Shown: one piece after another, positions 31,139 to 32,500 of the stretch | Position numbering within the stretch: the first letter of the stretch is position 1 | How the letters are laid out: the number at the start of each line of letters is the position of its first letter | Assembly: GCF_002910915.1 (NCBI RefSeq) | Contig: NZ_NEUF01000138.1 | Coordinates: forward strand, 1-32,500 | Length of the DNA stretch: 32,500 nucleotides | Source of the DNA: Streptomyces sp. SM10 | GTDB taxonomy: Bacteria > Actinomycetota > Actinomycetes > Streptomycetales > Streptomycetaceae | Reading direction: 5' to 3' | Translations under genes and position numbers: made by a program | The notes under the pieces: generated by a model | Told to the model about the DNA's origin: nothing | The model's input: only the letters and a program-made list of their open reading frames with translations | Databases searched by the model: none

Positions 31139-31948
31139 ATGCCCCAGACAGTCGCAGTCCTCGGCACAGGAAAGATCGGCGAGGCCCTGCTCAGCGGCAT
31201 GATCCGGGCCGGCTGGCGGCCCGCCGACCTGCTGGTGACGACCCGCCGCACCGAGCGGGCGGAGAAGCTCCGCACCCGCTACGGCGTCAAGGCGGTCACC
31301 AACGCCGAGGCGGCCAAGAGCGCGGACATCCTCATCCTCGCGGTCAAGCCCCAGGACATGAGCACGCTTCTCTCCGAGCTCGCCCCCCATCTCACCGCCG
31401 ACCGGCTCGTCATCAGTGCGGCCGCCGGGATCACGACCGGCTTCATCGAGGGCAGCCTCGCCGCCGGCACCCCGGTCGTGCGCGTCATGCCGAACACCCC
31501 CGTCCTGGTGGACGAGGGCATGTCCGTCATCTCCGCGGGCAGCCACGCCACGGGCGAGCACCTCGACCACGCCGAGTCGATCTTCGGCGGCGTCGGCAAG
31601 ACCCTCCGGGTCCCCGAGTCCCAGCAGGACGCCGCCACCGCGCTCTCCGGCTCGGGACCCGCGTACTTCTACTTCCTCGTCGAGGCCATGACCGACGCCG
31701 GCATCCTGCTCGGCCTGCCCCGCGCCCAGGCCCACGACCTGATCGTCCAGGCGGCCATCGGCGCCGCGGTCATGCTCCGGGACAGCGGTGAACACCCGGT
31801 CAAGCTCCGCGAGGCCGTCACCAGCCCGGCCGGCACGACGATCAGCGCCATCCGGGAACTGGAGAACCACGGCGTACGGGCCGCGCTCATCGCCGCCCTC
31901 GAAGCCGCCCGCGACCGCAGCCGCGAGCTGGCCACCGGCAACGGCTGA
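31139..31948 (+). CDS. proC: pyrroline-5-carboxylate reductase ProC
   Basis: The protein has 269 residues. The N-terminal Rossmann domain begins VAVLGTGKIGEALLSG (5-20), with NADPH-binding loop TTRR and the strand ILAVKPQDM. The signature of the C-terminal helical dimerisation domain is visible: ALSGSGPAYFYFLVEAM and REAVTSPAGTTISAIRELE. It reduces pyrroline-5-carboxylate to proline, the last step of proline synthesis. I chose ATG 31139 because GGAGG (31125-31129) is 9 nt upstream; the ATG at 31130 would directly adjoin that site, and a start at 31091 adds residues not usual in the family. It lies 4 bp from the convergent isochorismatase-family gene. The preceding ABC genes are probably a separate operon. 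Confidence 0.96.
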   Translation: MPQTVAVLGTGKIGEALLSGMIRAGWRPADLLVTTRRTERAEKLRTRYGVKAVTNAEAAKSADILILAVKPQDMSTLLSELAPHLTADRLVISAAAGITTGFIEGSLAAGTPVVRVMPNTPVLVDEGMSVISAGSHATGEHLDHAESIFGGVGKTLRVPESQQDAATALSGSGPAYFYFLVEAMTDAGILLGLPRAQAHDLIVQAAIGAAVMLRDSGEHPVKLREAVTSPAGTTISAIRELENHGVRAALIAALEAARDRSRELATGNG

Positions 31949-31952
31949 CCGT

Positions 31953-32500
31953 CTACTTCACCGCGGCCACCAGCTCCTCGCTGCGCACGACCGTCGCGAA
32001 CCCACCGCCGTGCAACGTCACGGCGGTGGCCCGCGCCAGCTCCTCCGCGCCCAGCTTCCAGCCCCACGGACCCACCTGGTCGAAGGTGTACGTCGCGTCG
32101 AGGGCGAAGAACACCTCGTAGCCCAGGTTGCCGCCCATGCGCGCCGTCGTCTCCGCGCACATGTTGGTCTGGATCCCCGCCACCACGATCTGCCGCACCC
32201 CGGCCTCCCGCAGCCAGGCATCCAGGTCGGGTGTCCCGTAGAAGGCGGAGTTCACCGACTTCGTCAGGAACAGCTCCGGACCCGTGCCCTTTCCTCGCCG
32301 CTCCTCCACGTACTGCTTGAACGCGTTCCCCGCGTACCCCTCCCGAAGGGGCGAGTCCGGCTTGGGCGAGTCGTGCCGCACGAAGACGACGGGCCGGCCG
32401 CTCGCCTGCCAGGCATCGATCAGTCCCGCGATGTTCCGGTCCGCCCCGGGGTTGTTGCGCGGACCCCAGTGAGCCTCCTCCTCGAATCCCTGCTGCACGT
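31953..32500 (-). CDS. isochorismatase-family cysteine hydrolase (5' end outside the window)
   Basis: The visible 181 residues lack only the first 8-10: the frame enters the window at VQQGFEEEAHWGP, and the catalytic Asp normally just before it (IDVQ) is cut by the window edge. The catalytic Lys is in FLTKSVNSAF and the catalytic Cys in GIQTNMCAETT, with the cis-peptide segment VVAGIQTN. The family includes nicotinamidases, isochorismatases and N-carbamoyl hydrolases. The conserved Trp/Gly segment GPWGWKLGAEELARAT may set substrate choice. No siderophore or NAD genes lie nearby, so the substrate is open. It converges on proC with 4 bp between the stop codons. Confidence 0.9.
   Translation of the reverse strand, partial: VQQGFEEEAHWGPRNNPGADRNIAGLIDAWQASGRPVVFVRHDSPKPDSPLREGYAGNAFKQYVEERRGKGTGPELFLTKSVNSAFYGTPDLDAWLREAGVRQIVVAGIQTNMCAETTARMGGNLGYEVFFALDATYTFDQVGPWGWKLGAEELARATAVTLHGGGFATVVRSEELVAAVK
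32002..32029 (+). terminator. hairpin inside the convergent gene, likely proC terminator
   Basis: CCACCGCCGTG (32002-32012) and CACGGCGGTGG (32019-32029) form a perfect 11-bp stem with a CAACGT loop, 54 bp after the proC stop codon. It lies in the coding sequence of the opposite gene, where the 4-bp intergenic gap leaves no room for a terminator. No T-tract follows. Confidence 0.5.

Overview
The window is chromosomal DNA of an actinomycete, almost certainly Streptomyces. It is very GC-rich (about 70 % by eye), uses GTG starts often, and carries Streptomyces marker loci in their usual company: lsr2, clpC, the sigE-cseA-cseB-cseC cell-envelope stress operon, radA-disA, mutY, ilvD and proC. From memory this matches the S. 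coelicolor region around SCO3337-SCO3375 (lsr2 SCO3375, clpC SCO3373, sigE-cseABC SCO3356-3359, ilvD SCO3345). I see no insertion sequence, prophage, tRNA, rRNA or CRISPR array, so this is conserved core chromosome with a few lineage-specific genes.

Layout. 1-2.6 kb: the end of an unidentified gene, a 59-residue membrane protein, a BlaI-type repressor without a BlaR partner, an ArgA-like acetyltransferase, lsr2, and a convergent gene of the SCO3374 family. 2.5-5.5 kb: a 440-bp regulatory region with two ClgR-type sites, then clpC. 5.6-9.7 kb: a small SnoaL/DUF4440-like protein, a 608-bp non-coding stretch with a structured leader, a secreted M23 peptidase, and a divergent TetR/MFS pair with a duplicated operator. 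9.7-13.1 kb (minus strand): sigE-cseA-cseB-cseC with overlapping genes. 13.2-18 kb: mutY, a membrane-anchored extracellular protein, and radA-disA (cyclic di-AMP synthase). 18.1-21 kb: a fusion of degenerate ECF sigma, zinc-finger anti-sigma, membrane segment and BACON domain, then a cysteine-rich protein divergent from a Ppx/GppA phosphatase. 22-25.6 kb: a sugar isomerase coupled to a TetR gene, then ilvD. 25.7-28.9 kb: a membrane Ser/Thr kinase with a PQQ-type propeller, a divergent SH3-like protein and a small membrane protein. 28.9-32.5 kb: a 5'-truncated methyltransferase remnant, an ABC-2 exporter with a perfect palindrome on its start codon, proC, and the 3' part of an isochorismatase-family gene.

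How it works together. Several loci concern the cell envelope or its stress response: SigE/CseABC, the M23 peptidase, the sigma/BACON fusion, the propeller kinase and two transporters. DisA/RadA, MutY and ClpC cover DNA integrity and protein quality control; IlvD, ProC and the ArgA-like enzyme belong to amino-acid synthesis.

Most notable observations: (i) about a dozen genes have a TANNNT-type -10 box ending 6-7 nt before the start codon, so they are probably leaderless, including a divergent pair only 32 bp apart; (ii) the sigma/anti-sigma/BACON fusion; (iii) an inverted repeat that would bury the sigE ribosome-binding site in transcripts reading through from mutY; (iv) strong palindromic operators at the TetR/MFS pair and at the ABC exporter, the latter with no regulator gene next to it.
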